DNA of 8,166 nt from NCBI GenBank assembly GCA_016196515.1, contig JACPXN010000024.1:1-8166 (forward strand), read 5' to 3'. This document shows positions 1 to 6,886 of this stretch, piece by piece. The first letter of the stretch is position 1. Every line of letters begins with the position of its first letter. This DNA comes from Candidatus Omnitrophota bacterium (GTDB taxonomy: Bacteria > Omnitrophota > Gorgyraeia > Zapsychrales > Fredricksoniimonadaceae). Position numbers and translations under genes: made by a program. Under the pieces are notes generated by a model, which worked only from the letters and a program-made list of their open reading frames with translations, ran no database searches and was not told the DNA's origin.

Positions 1-1113
1 CAATTGATAATACGGCTGAAGGCGGCGCATGATGTAATTGGCATTGAGCACCGCGTGGTCGGCCGTTGCCTTCAATCCCTCTTTGCCGAGCATCAGGATA
101 TACGCGTAGGCCCTCAACAAAAGGGCGAAATTGCCGTAAAAGGGCGCGATGTACCCGATGGAATCGGGATAGTCATAATCCAGGGCAAAGGTGCCGTCCT
201 TGCGTTTGACGACCCGTGAAATGGGCAGGAACTGGGCGAGTTTGTCATTGACCCCGACGGGCCCGGCGCCCGGACCTCCCCCGCCGTGCGGTGTGGTGAA
301 CGTTTTATGGGTGTTGATGTGCATCACGTCAAAACCCAGGTCCCCGGGCCGGCAGCGGCCCAACACCGCGTTCAAATTGGCCCCGTCATAATACATGATC
401 CCATCCACGGAATGGATGATCTTGGCGATCTCATCAATGTTCGATTCAAAAAGGCCGTAGGTGCTGGGGCAGGTCATCATCAGTCCCGCCACCTCATCGT
501 TGACAGCGCTTTTTAATTTTTCGATGTCCATTCCCCCGTCTTTGTTGGAAGGGATGGAAATGGTCTCGTATCCGGCGATGGCGGCGCTGGCCGGATTGGT
601 GCCATGGGCGGAATCCGGGATGATCACGTATTTTTTTTTGTGATTGCCTTTTGATCTGTGATACGCGGCCATGAGCATGATGCCGGTCAATTCGCCGTGC
701 GCGCCGGCCAGGGGCTGGAGCGTAAAATGCGAAAAGCCGGTCATTTCACACATCCACTGCTCAAGTTCGTAAAGGACCTCCAAAGCGCCCTGGGTGAGCA
801 TTTCCCCGCCGGCCAATTGGGGCAAGAGCGGATGAAGCTCGGCAAAACCGGACAGACGCGCCAAGGCCTCGGTGAACTTGGGGTTATACTTCATGGTGCA
901 GGAGCCCAGCGGATAAAAATGGGTGTCGATGGAAAAATTCTTTTGCGACAAAAGGGTATAATGGCGCACCACGTCCAGTTCCGACACCTCGGGCAAGGGC
1001 GCCTCATCGCTGCGGGCATACTTTTGCGGCACTTGGGGCCCGACCGGCACGTCGGAATCCGGGAACCTGAATCCCCTGCGGCCCTTTACAGATTTTTCAA
1101 AAATTAATTCCAT
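1..1113 (-). CDS. gcvPB: Glycine dehydrogenase (decarboxylating) subunit 2, P-protein beta subunit; 3' end off the left edge
   Basis: This is the catalytic half of the two-subunit P-protein. It uses pyridoxal phosphate (PLP) to decarboxylate glycine and passes the aminomethyl group to the lipoyl arm of GcvH in the cytoplasm. I translated the minus strand from the ATG at 1113; the frame stays open for 371 codons to the left edge, with no stop. The start MELIFEKSVKGRRGF is typical of the family. Other family blocks are LPEVSELDVVRHYT, the FYPLGSCTMKYNPK block (coding bases near 880-920), SAHGTNPASAA, DGANLNA, RPGDLGFDV and THKTFTTPHGGGGPG. Lys270 (bases 304-306) in HKT is the expected PLP Schiff-base lysine. 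The family is usually about 480-490 residues, so roughly 110-120 C-terminal residues are missing. The start overlaps the end of gcvPA by 10 nt and has a GGAAG ribosome binding site 7 nt upstream. Identity is clear. Confidence 0.96.
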   Translation of the reverse strand, partial: MELIFEKSVKGRRGFRFPDSDVPVGPQVPQKYARSDEAPLPEVSELDVVRHYTLLSQKNFSIDTHFYPLGSCTMKYNPKFTEALARLSGFAELHPLLPQLAGGEMLTQGALEVLYELEQWMCEMTGFSHFTLQPLAGAHGELTGIMLMAAYHRSKGNHKKKYVIIPDSAHGTNPASAAIAGYETISIPSNKDGGMDIEKLKSAVNDEVAGLMMTCPSTYGLFESNIDEIAKIIHSVDGIMYYDGANLNAVLGRCRPGDLGFDVMHINTHKTFTTPHGGGGPGAGPVGVNDKLAQFLPISRVVKRKDGTFALDYDYPDSIGYIAPFYGNFALLLRAYAYILMLGKEGLKATADHAVLNANYIMRRLQPYYQL

Positions 1114-2444
1114 AACGTTTCTTCCAACGCTTTAACATACGCGTCAATCTCCGCTTTGGTGCGTTTCTCCGTGACCGCCACCAGCAAATATTTCTCCATC
1201 CCTTGATAATAGCGCCCCAGCGGGAAGCCGGCGGCGAAGCCCTTCTTGATCATCGCACCGACAACCCCGGACGCGTCCTTGGGCAGGCAAACCGTGAACT
1301 CGTTGAACGTCGGCGAAGAACGCTTGACCTCAACACCTTTGATCTTCGCTATTTCCTGTTTGGCATATTCGGCCTTGTCCAAATTCAACTGGGCCATTTC
1401 CTTCAAGCCATGACGGCCGATGAGCGACATAAAGATCGCCGCCTGCAGGGCGCACAAAGAAACATTGGTGCAAATGTTCGACGTGGCCTTTTCGCGGCGG
1501 ATATGCTGTTCGCGCGCCTGCAGGGTGTTGACGAAACAGCGGCGCCCTTGAGCATCAACGGTTTCCCCGACGATGCGGCCGGGCATTTTGCGCGCGTATT
1601 TCCTGCGCGCGGTCATGAATCCCAGATACGGCCCGCCGAAATTCAGCGGCAATCCCAGGGACTGGCCTTCGCCGGTCACGATGTCCGCGCCCATGGCCCC
1701 GGGGGTCTTGAGCAGTCCCAGCGACACGGGATAAACGCTGACAATGGCCAAAGCGCCGACGCTATGCGCCTTTTCAATGATGTCGGTCAGATCATCGATG
1801 GCGCCAAAAAAATTAGGATTTTGTAAAATAATCGCCGCGGTGTTCTTGTCCAGGAGTTTTTCGATCTCGGGGCGGCTGCTTTGTCCGTGCACGACCGGCG
1901 TTTCTTCAAATTGATAATTCAAACGATGCGTGTAGGTCTTGAGGATTTTGCGGTAAATGGGGCTGACCCCGCCGTCCATGATGACCTTAAAACGGCCCGT
2001 GACGCGCATCGCCATCATCATGGCCTCGTACAAGGCCGTGCCGCCGTCATACAAAGAGGCGTTGGACACGTCCATGCCCGTCAAAGCGCACATGGAACTC
2101 TGGTATTCGAACAGGGACTGCAGGGTGCCCTGCGCGCATTCGGGCTGATACGGCGTGTAAGCGGTATAAAATTCCCCGCGCGACGTGAGCATGCCCACGG
2201 CCGAGGGAATGTAATGGTCATAAAACCCGCCGCCCAAAAACGGCACCAGATGCACGTTATTTCTTAAGGAAAGTCCGGTGACCTTGCGCACGACCTCATA
2301 TTCGGAAAGCCCGGCGGCGAGATCAAAAGACTTCGGACGATGTTTGGGCTTGATGTCAACAAAAAGCCCATCGATGGAGGGAACGCCTGCGACGTCCAGC
2401 ATTTGCCGGACTTCCGGGCCGGTATTGGTGATATAAGGGTTCAC
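1104..2444 (-). CDS. gcvPA: Glycine dehydrogenase (decarboxylating) subunit 1, P-protein alpha subunit
   Basis: This is the non-PLP partner subunit of split glycine decarboxylase. In the family it forms the heterotetrameric P-protein with GcvPB and helps shape the active site. The 446 residues are full length for the family. Visible blocks are the N-terminal ML-x(6)-I region (residues 15-30), TPYQPE-x(3)-GTLQ (97-109), LTGMDVSNASLYDGGTA (121-137), GEGQSLGLPLNFGGPYLGF (258-276) and REQHIRREKATSNICTN (311-327). The start codon is GTG at 2444-2442. I chose it because MNPYITNTGPEVRQML aligns with the usual family N-terminus and it lies 4 nt after the gcvH stop. The ribosome binding site is weak (GGAA, 10 nt away), so translation probably depends on coupling to gcvH. 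The 3' end overlaps gcvPB by 10 nt, which suits the equal amounts of the two subunits needed. Confidence 0.97.
   Translation of the reverse strand: MNPYITNTGPEVRQMLDVAGVPSIDGLFVDIKPKHRPKSFDLAAGLSEYEVVRKVTGLSLRNNVHLVPFLGGGFYDHYIPSAVGMLTSRGEFYTAYTPYQPECAQGTLQSLFEYQSSMCALTGMDVSNASLYDGGTALYEAMMMAMRVTGRFKVIMDGGVSPIYRKILKTYTHRLNYQFEETPVVHGQSSRPEIEKLLDKNTAAIILQNPNFFGAIDDLTDIIEKAHSVGALAIVSVYPVSLGLLKTPGAMGADIVTGEGQSLGLPLNFGGPYLGFMTARRKYARKMPGRIVGETVDAQGRRCFVNTLQAREQHIRREKATSNICTNVSLCALQAAIFMSLIGRHGLKEMAQLNLDKAEYAKQEIAKIKGVEVKRSSPTFNEFTVCLPKDASGVVGAMIKKGFAAGFPLGRYYQGMEKYLLVAVTEKRTKAEIDAYVKALEETLWN
1121..1125 (-). promoter_or_regulatory. Ribosome binding site for gcvPB
   Basis: GGAAG on the coding strand, 7 nt before the gcvPB ATG at 1113 and inside the 3' end of gcvPA. 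It supports this start and the 10-nt overlap of the two P-protein subunit genes. Confidence 0.65.
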
Positions 2445-2448
2445 GGTA

Positions 2449-2850
2449 TTATTGTTCCAGGGTTTCGAGGTATTTGCGGTATTCTTCCGCCGTCATCAAG
2501 GAGGAGGCCTCGTCCGGGCTCGTGATCTCGATGGTGGCGATCCAGCCCTTTTCATAACAGTCCTTGTTGATCAGGCCCGGATTGTCTTCCAATGCGCGGT
2601 TGACTTCCTTCACCCGGCCGGACATGGGGGAAAAAATATCGCTGGCCGCCTTGACCGACTCGACGGAAACGAAGGACTCGAACTGTTCGACTTCCGTCCC
2701 CTCTTTGGGAAGTTCGACGTAGGTGACGTCGCCCAAAGCATTCTGGGCATAATCGGTGATCCCGACCACACCGGTATTCTCTTCGAGATTGATCCACTCA
2801 TGGTCTTTGGTGTACAAATAATGATCAATGACCTCAACAGCGCCGCTCAT
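2449..2850 (-). CDS. gcvH: Glycine cleavage system H protein (lipoyl carrier)
   Basis: GcvH is the small lipoylated shuttle of the glycine cleavage complex. Its lipoyl arm receives the aminomethyl group from the P-protein, presents it to GcvT, and is reoxidised by the L-protein. At 133 residues it is close to the usual 125-135. The N-terminal block YLYTKDHEWI (11-20), the central GITDYAQNALGDVTYVELP (30-48) and the lipoylation site SVESVKAASDI are all present. The modified residue should be Lys67 (codon 2650-2652). The C-terminal GWIATIEI and EEYRKYL blocks also fit. A lone lipoyl protein of another enzyme is excluded by the ITDYAQ and DHEW signatures. It lies 14 nt after gcvT with a strong GGGAG ribosome binding site, the best-defined one in the gcv half. 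That fits a carrier needed in excess over the enzymes, which is my inference. Confidence 0.98.
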   Translation of the reverse strand: MSGAVEVIDHYLYTKDHEWINLEENTGVVGITDYAQNALGDVTYVELPKEGTEVEQFESFVSVESVKAASDIFSPMSGRVKEVNRALEDNPGLINKDCYEKGWIATIEITSPDEASSLMTAEEYRKYLETLEQ

Positions 2851-2857
2851 AGTTACA

Positions 2858-2862
2858 CTCCC
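2858..2862 (-). promoter_or_regulatory. Ribosome binding site for gcvH
   Basis: GGGAG on the coding strand, 7 nt before the gcvH ATG, in the 14-nt gap after gcvT. This is the longest gap in the window and holds only this site. Confidence 0.75.
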
Positions 2863-2864
2863 AT

Positions 2865-3962
2865 TTATTTTTTTAAAGAGCCGTTCTTGTAAAACGGCCT
2901 GCGGGTCATCACGCTTTCAGTTTTGGCTTTATCATCCCCGAAAAAAATTTTCTTTTCAAGGACATTTTCCCCTTTTTCGAAAAAGCCGATGCCCACCCCG
3001 GCATTAAGGCCGACGGAAAATGTCCCGCTCGTCACTGTGCCGAGGACCTTGCCCTGATCATTGTACAGCGCATGGCCGGCGCGCGGCGACTTGCGCGAAC
3101 CGGAAACAAAATACCCGACCGTGCGATAGGGGCCCGCCTCTTTTTGACGAAGAACGGCCTCTTTGCCGATAAAATCCTTGTTCCAGTCGATGAATTTATC
3201 CAATCCCGCTTCCAAAGGAGAAATATTCTCTTCCAATTCGTGGCCGTAGAGCGAATAACACATCTCAATACGCAAAACGTCGCGCACACCCAGACCGGTC
3301 GGCTTCACACCGGGGTCCTTTAAAATGCGGCGCCATATTTCAACGGCCCTGCCCCAAGGGCAATAGATCTCATAGCCCAATTCGCCGGTATATCCGGTGC
3401 GGCTGACGATGCAGCGCACACCGGCCACATCAAGAACGCCGAATCCGTAATAGGACAAACGTTCGATCCCGGGCACCAGGGGTTTCAAAACATCCCGCGA
3501 TAAAGGGCCCTGCACGTCGATCTTTGCGGTCTCAAGCGACGCATCCTGGAACGGGGCCCCGGACAAATGCGCTTGGACATGCGCGGCATCCTTGGCAATG
3601 TTGGCCGCGTTGACCACCATCATCCATGCCTCGCTGGCCAGACGATATACGATGCAGTCGTCGATGACGCCGCCCCGGGCGTTGAGCATAGCACCGTAAC
3701 GGCAGGTCAAAGGCGGCATGTCCGCGATGGTCTGGGTGACGATCCGGTCCAGACCGCAGGCAACGGCGTCCCCGCAGATGATGAACTCCCCCATATGGGA
3801 GCAGTCAAAGACCGAACATTTCTTGCGGTTATCTTCCCACTCGGCCAGAATGCCCGCATATTGCAAAGGCATATTCCAGCCGCCAAAAGCCACCATTTTG
3901 GCGCCGAGGACGGCGTGTTCACCGGCCAGAGGCGTATTATAAATAACGGTTTCGGCGGGCAT
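2865..3962 (-). CDS. gcvT: Aminomethyltransferase, glycine cleavage system T protein
   Basis: GcvT takes the aminomethyl group from lipoyl-GcvH, releases ammonia and forms 5,10-methylenetetrahydrofolate in the cytoplasm. The 365 residues are full length. The N-terminal block reads TPL-x(3)-H, GAKMVAFGGWNMPLQY (20-35) and VFDCSHMGEF (51-60). GGVIDDCIVYR (97-107) contains Asp101, matching the catalytic Asp101 of E. coli GcvT. The folate-site blocks RTGYTGELGYEIY (188-200), GLGVRDVLRIEMCYSLYGHEL (223-243), SPLEAGL (249-255) and FIGKEA follow in order. These favour true GcvT over the related YgfZ or dimethylglycine-type folate proteins, as does the neighbouring gcvH. The ATG sits one base after the ftsA stop codon, and the next candidate ribosome binding site is AGGAA 10 nt upstream, inside ftsA. 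Translation is therefore likely to be coupled to the division gene. Confidence 0.97.
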   Translation of the reverse strand: MPAETVIYNTPLAGEHAVLGAKMVAFGGWNMPLQYAGILAEWEDNRKKCSVFDCSHMGEFIICGDAVACGLDRIVTQTIADMPPLTCRYGAMLNARGGVIDDCIVYRLASEAWMMVVNAANIAKDAAHVQAHLSGAPFQDASLETAKIDVQGPLSRDVLKPLVPGIERLSYYGFGVLDVAGVRCIVSRTGYTGELGYEIYCPWGRAVEIWRRILKDPGVKPTGLGVRDVLRIEMCYSLYGHELEENISPLEAGLDKFIDWNKDFIGKEAVLRQKEAGPYRTVGYFVSGSRKSPRAGHALYNDQGKVLGTVTSGTFSVGLNAGVGIGFFEKGENVLEKKIFFGDDKAKTESVMTRRPFYKNGSLKK

Positions 3963-3963
3963 A

Positions 3964-5193
3964 TTAAAAATATTCCTGGCACATCTCCTTGAACTGCGTC
4001 CAAACCTTGTTCTTGATGTCCCCGGCCTTGCTCCAATGAATGGACTCTTCGGCGTTTTGCAGATAATTCATCTTGGCCAAACCGATGGCACCGGCAAAAA
4101 CCGGCACATTGTTCAAGCCCTTGGCCCCAACACCCATGTTCACCGGCAGATTGACCCGTTCCTCAACGCGCTCCATGAGCCCGGGCAATAGGGCTCCTCC
4201 CCCGACCATGGCAATACCACCGTTGAGGTCATGGGTCAGGACGGACCCCTCGATCACCGTTTCCAGATGCGTCAGGAAATTCTCGATCTCCCAATGGACG
4301 GCATCGCATACCGACCGGCGGCTGACCGGGACATACTCTTTTTCGCGCATGACCAGGATATCGCCTGTTTGGGCGGACTCGCCAGGTGCCGCAACAGCAT
4401 GCAGACGCTTGATCTCCTCGGCCTTTTCGATCGTCAGGCCCAAACGGTCGGCGAGGGTTTGAGTGACATACTGCCCTCCCCACGGGATCAATTGGATGTC
4501 GCGCAAAACACCGTCCTTGAATAACAGGACATTGGTCATCTTGGCGCCAATATCGACCAGAACACATCCCTTGGCCTTAAGATTCTTATCCAACACCACT
4601 TCAGCGGCGGCACAAGAGGAACAGGAAAGGCGGTCCACCTCGAAATCGGCCTGATGCACGGCCTGCACCAGATTGCGCAAACGATTGGCCTTGGCGGCCA
4701 GGATCAAAATATTGGACTCAAGTTTGCGGCCGAAAAGCCCCACAGGGTTCAACGCCGCGTTCACGTCATCCACCCTGTACATCTGGGGAAAATCGTGGAC
4801 CGTTTCCTCGTCCATAGCGACCCCCAGCAATCGGGCCTGGTGGTTGACCTTGCGGATGTCCGAACGGCTGATGACCTTGGTGCCGGCGTCGATCAAGGGG
4901 ATGACCGCCGCACAACGGTGCACGCTCAAGGCGTCGGCGCCGATCCCCACGCGCAGGGCACGGACCTCAACGGAAAATTTCCGGGCGACACTTTTAACGG
5001 CGGACTTGATGCACTGGGACAGCTCCACCGGATCGCTGACAGACCCGTCCTTTAAGCCCATCGCGCGGGTTTGAAAAACCCCCAACAACTCCAGGTTCTC
5101 GGCGTCCTGCGCCTTGACTAAGGCGACCTTGAACTCACTGGTCCCTAAGTCCAAACCGCAAAAATATTTCAATCGCGCGACTCTCTTGAACAT
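3964..5193 (-). CDS. ftsA: Cell division protein FtsA (actin-like membrane tether for FtsZ)
   Basis: FtsA binds the C-terminal tail of FtsZ and anchors the ring to the inner face of the membrane. The 409 residues are of normal length. Visible parts are the phosphate-1 loop GLDLGTSEFKV (13-23), an SHS2-type 1C domain (about 85-165, with HDFPQMYRVD and NPVGLFGRKLE), the phosphate-2 region at 212-228, IPWGGQYVTQTLA followed by KAEEIKR (236-263), and the adenosine loop GGIAMVGGGALLPGL (325-339). The last 19 residues (391-409) alternate basic and aromatic or hydrophobic residues and look like the membrane-binding amphipathic helix of FtsA. The 1C domain and tail favour FtsA over PilM. Oddities: phosphate-2 reads DIGAKMTN where FtsA usually has DIGGGTTD, and a basic leader of about 11 residues precedes the first strand. 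It lies 6 nt after ftsQ with a GGGAGA ribosome binding site. ftsZ does not follow; gcvT does. Confidence 0.93.
   Translation of the reverse strand: MFKRVARLKYFCGLDLGTSEFKVALVKAQDAENLELLGVFQTRAMGLKDGSVSDPVELSQCIKSAVKSVARKFSVEVRALRVGIGADALSVHRCAAVIPLIDAGTKVISRSDIRKVNHQARLLGVAMDEETVHDFPQMYRVDDVNAALNPVGLFGRKLESNILILAAKANRLRNLVQAVHQADFEVDRLSCSSCAAAEVVLDKNLKAKGCVLVDIGAKMTNVLLFKDGVLRDIQLIPWGGQYVTQTLADRLGLTIEKAEEIKRLHAVAAPGESAQTGDILVMREKEYVPVSRRSVCDAVHWEIENFLTHLETVIEGSVLTHDLNGGIAMVGGGALLPGLMERVEERVNLPVNMGVGAKGLNNVPVFAGAIGLAKMNYLQNAEESIHWSKAGDIKNKVWTQFKEMCQEYF
3973..3977 (-). promoter_or_regulatory. Probable ribosome binding site for gcvT, inside ftsA
   Basis: AGGAA on the coding strand, 10 nt before the gcvT ATG, embedded in the codons for the last residues of FtsA. 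A stronger AAGGAGA lies at 3984-3990, but at about 21 nt it is too far for direct use. Either way the translation signals of gcvT are inside ftsA, so gcvT has no leader of its own. Confidence 0.5.
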
Positions 5194-5199
5194 ACGCTG

Positions 5200-5961
5200 T
5201 TATCTCCCGTCGGTCCCGGCGATGATGGGCTCGGCAAACCGCAGATCAACATACCGGGCCCGGGCCCATTCGACGTTCCTTTGGGCCAAAAGGACGTCCA
5301 GCTTCTGCGCTTTCAACGGAACATGGTCCTGGTCCATGATCACGCGCAGTCCGCCGTCGAGAACGAACTCGATCTTCGACGGATTGGCGGCATCAACGGC
5401 CGTGATCTTCAGCCTTGCCGTACGCGGATGGCCCTTGAACTGGTTGAGGATATCCACCACCGCCCGCAGGGACCCGGAAACGACGGGACCACCCAGGACC
5501 ACCTTAGACCTTAAAACGATGCCGTTGACGACGGGCAACAACGGCTGCTCGGCGTCCGCGTTATAAAGCGCGACCCCTTCGGTATCCACCAGTAAAAATT
5601 TATTTCTCCAGCGCACCTGCGCCAGAACGTCGCGCTTCTTGGCCAGGACCTTGATCTTGTCGGGGAACTGGCGGATGACCCGCAATTGCGCGATCTGCGG
5701 GTATTGGGCGCTTAACCGGGCATGCACTTTGCGGACATCCACCTTAAAAATGTTGCGCCCCTTTAATCCGCGCAGGTCCCGGGGATCAATGAACCGGATC
5801 GACGTGTCAACGAGCACGTCCTTGACGGCAAACAGCGGCGAGGTCGTCAGAAAATCCACGCTCCTGGCATAGACAGAAAAAACTACAAAAGCGATGAACA
5901 AAAAAACAATGGTCCGGATGACCGCGATCGCCGGGATGTCAATGTTTGACTTTTTTGCCAT
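5200..5961 (-). CDS. ftsQ: Cell division protein FtsQ (POTRA-domain divisome protein)
   Basis: FtsQ is a bitopic inner-membrane protein that links early and late divisome parts, chiefly through FtsB and FtsL. The 253 residues show the expected layout: a short basic cytoplasmic start (MAKK), one membrane span at about 13-31 (rich in V, F, I and A), then an extracytoplasmic POTRA domain at about 43-112. The POTRA domain contains GLKGRNIFKVD (65-75) and a VIRQFPDKIKV strand (95-105). The beta domain follows, with FLLVDTEGVALY (122-133) and the usual ending YVDLRFAEPII (237-247). No signal peptidase site is apparent. The family diverges quickly, so identity rests on architecture plus position between ddl and ftsA, which is the standard dcw order. 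The ATG at 5961 lies inside ddl, giving a 23-nt overlap, with no clear ribosome binding site. Translation is probably coupled to ddl. Confidence 0.92.
   Translation of the reverse strand: MAKKSNIDIPAIAVIRTIVFLFIAFVVFSVYARSVDFLTTSPLFAVKDVLVDTSIRFIDPRDLRGLKGRNIFKVDVRKVHARLSAQYPQIAQLRVIRQFPDKIKVLAKKRDVLAQVRWRNKFLLVDTEGVALYNADAEQPLLPVVNGIVLRSKVVLGGPVVSGSLRAVVDILNQFKGHPRTARLKITAVDAANPSKIEFVLDGGLRVIMDQDHVPLKAQKLDVLLAQRNVEWARARYVDLRFAEPIIAGTDGR
5203..5208 (-). promoter_or_regulatory. Ribosome binding site for ftsA
   Basis: GGGAGA on the coding strand, 9 nt before the ftsA ATG and overlapping the last codons of ftsQ. This is a normal strong Shine-Dalgarno sequence and fixes the ftsA start at 5193, so the extra basic residues at the FtsA N-terminus are probably translated. 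Confidence 0.75.
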
Positions 5962-6886
5962 ACGCTAAGTCCAAAAGTTTTTCGCATACCCCCGCAAACG
6001 AATACCCGGCCTTGGAAGCGGCCTTGGGGAACAAACTTGTTTCGGTGAAGCCGGGAATGGTGTTGATCTCCAGAACGTAGGGGCCGTCCTTTTCATCCAA
6101 ACGCAGGTCCACCCGTGAGAACGCCTCACACCCGAGGGCGTCATGGGCGGCCAAAGCGATTTGCCGGATCCGCTGTGTCAGGGCCTGGTCAATGTCCGCG
6201 GGAACGGTGTATTGGGTCAACCCTTTCTGGTATTTGGAGGTGAAATCAAAAAAAGCGCAAGGCGTACGGATCTCGATCAAAGGCAGGACCTCGCGGTCAA
6301 AAATACCCGCCGTGAATTCCCTCCCCTTGATGAACCGCTCGACGATCACGCGCGGACCGAACGACAAAGCGTCCTTGAGGGCCGATTCCCACTGGGAAGG
6401 ATGGTGCACGATATAAACCCCGAGGCTGGAACCTTCGCACGCGGCTTTGACCACGAACGGCAAATTTTTGAGCGCGGCGAAAACATCCTTAAAAGCGATC
6501 GGGTCCCCGCCCGTGATGCAGACATACGGCGGCACGGGAATGCCCGCCTGCTCAAACAGGGTTTGAGTGATGGTCTTGTCAAACGCCAGGCGGCTGGCGC
6601 TGGGTCCGCAGCCTGTATAAGGAATATCCATTTCTTCCAGAATGGACTGGATCACTCCATCCTCCCCCAAACGGCCGTGCAAAGCAATAAAGGCGATGTC
6701 AAAAGCAGCGTCCCGCAACAGCGTCATGATCAAACGGCGGTTAGAAACGTTGATGTCAACCGGCGCGACCTGATGGCCGGCCCCGGCCAATGCCAAGGCG
6801 ACCGCCCGTCCCGACCTTAAAGAGATCTCCCTTTCGGACGAATAGCCGCCCATCAAAACGCCGATGGTCCCGAAACGTCCGCTCAT
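5939..6886 (-). CDS. ddl: D-alanine--D-alanine ligase
   Basis: Ddl joins two D-alanines using ATP, making the dipeptide that MurF adds to the peptidoglycan precursor in the cytoplasm. I place the start at the ATG at 6886, giving 315 residues, because MSGRFGTIGVLMGGYSSERE matches the family N-terminus. An in-frame start 78 nt further up would add 26 residues unlike any Ddl. The chosen ATG shares ATGA with the murC stop and has AGGGAG 8 nt upstream. ATP-grasp landmarks are Glu18 in SSEREIS (Glu15 of E. coli DdlB), HGRLGEDGVIQ (70-80), EGSSLGV with Ser153 and Ser154 (151-157), SKYQKG with Tyr219 (equivalent to DdlB Tyr216), and LEINTIPGFTETSLFP (272-287). The tyrosine at 219 points to D-Ala-D-Ala rather than the D-Ala-D-lactate activity of VanA-type ligases. 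Confidence 0.96.
   Translation of the reverse strand: MSGRFGTIGVLMGGYSSEREISLRSGRAVALALAGAGHQVAPVDINVSNRRLIMTLLRDAAFDIAFIALHGRLGEDGVIQSILEEMDIPYTGCGPSASRLAFDKTITQTLFEQAGIPVPPYVCITGGDPIAFKDVFAALKNLPFVVKAACEGSSLGVYIVHHPSQWESALKDALSFGPRVIVERFIKGREFTAGIFDREVLPLIEIRTPCAFFDFTSKYQKGLTQYTVPADIDQALTQRIRQIALAAHDALGCEAFSRVDLRLDEKDGPYVLEINTIPGFTETSLFPKAASKAGYSFAGVCEKLLDLAYGKKVKH

Noticed and set aside
658..1107. A 149-codon plus-strand open frame opposite gcvPB
   Set aside because: The minus strand here encodes conserved GcvPB blocks without interruption, so the plus-strand frame is a by-product.
1203..1826. A 207-codon plus-strand open frame opposite gcvPA
   Set aside because: It is a shadow of gcvPA: charged, low-complexity translation, no family signature, no ribosome binding context of note.
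3964..5193. The actin-like gene as pilM of a type IV pilus system
   Set aside because: The DIGA loop recalls PilM, but the SHS2-type 1C domain, the C-terminal amphipathic helix and the position after ftsQ all indicate FtsA.
5256..5267. Perfect 12-bp palindrome GGGCCCGGGCCC
   Set aside because: It falls within the conserved FtsQ C-terminal coding region (Ala-Arg-Ala-Arg) and is explained by GC-rich codons. There is no T-run or promoter context to suggest an operator or terminator.
6143..6820. A 225-codon open frame on the plus strand opposite ddl
   Set aside because: It lies wholly antisense to a well-supported ddl, and its translation has no recognisable motif. Long antisense frames are expected from the codon bias of GC-rich genes.
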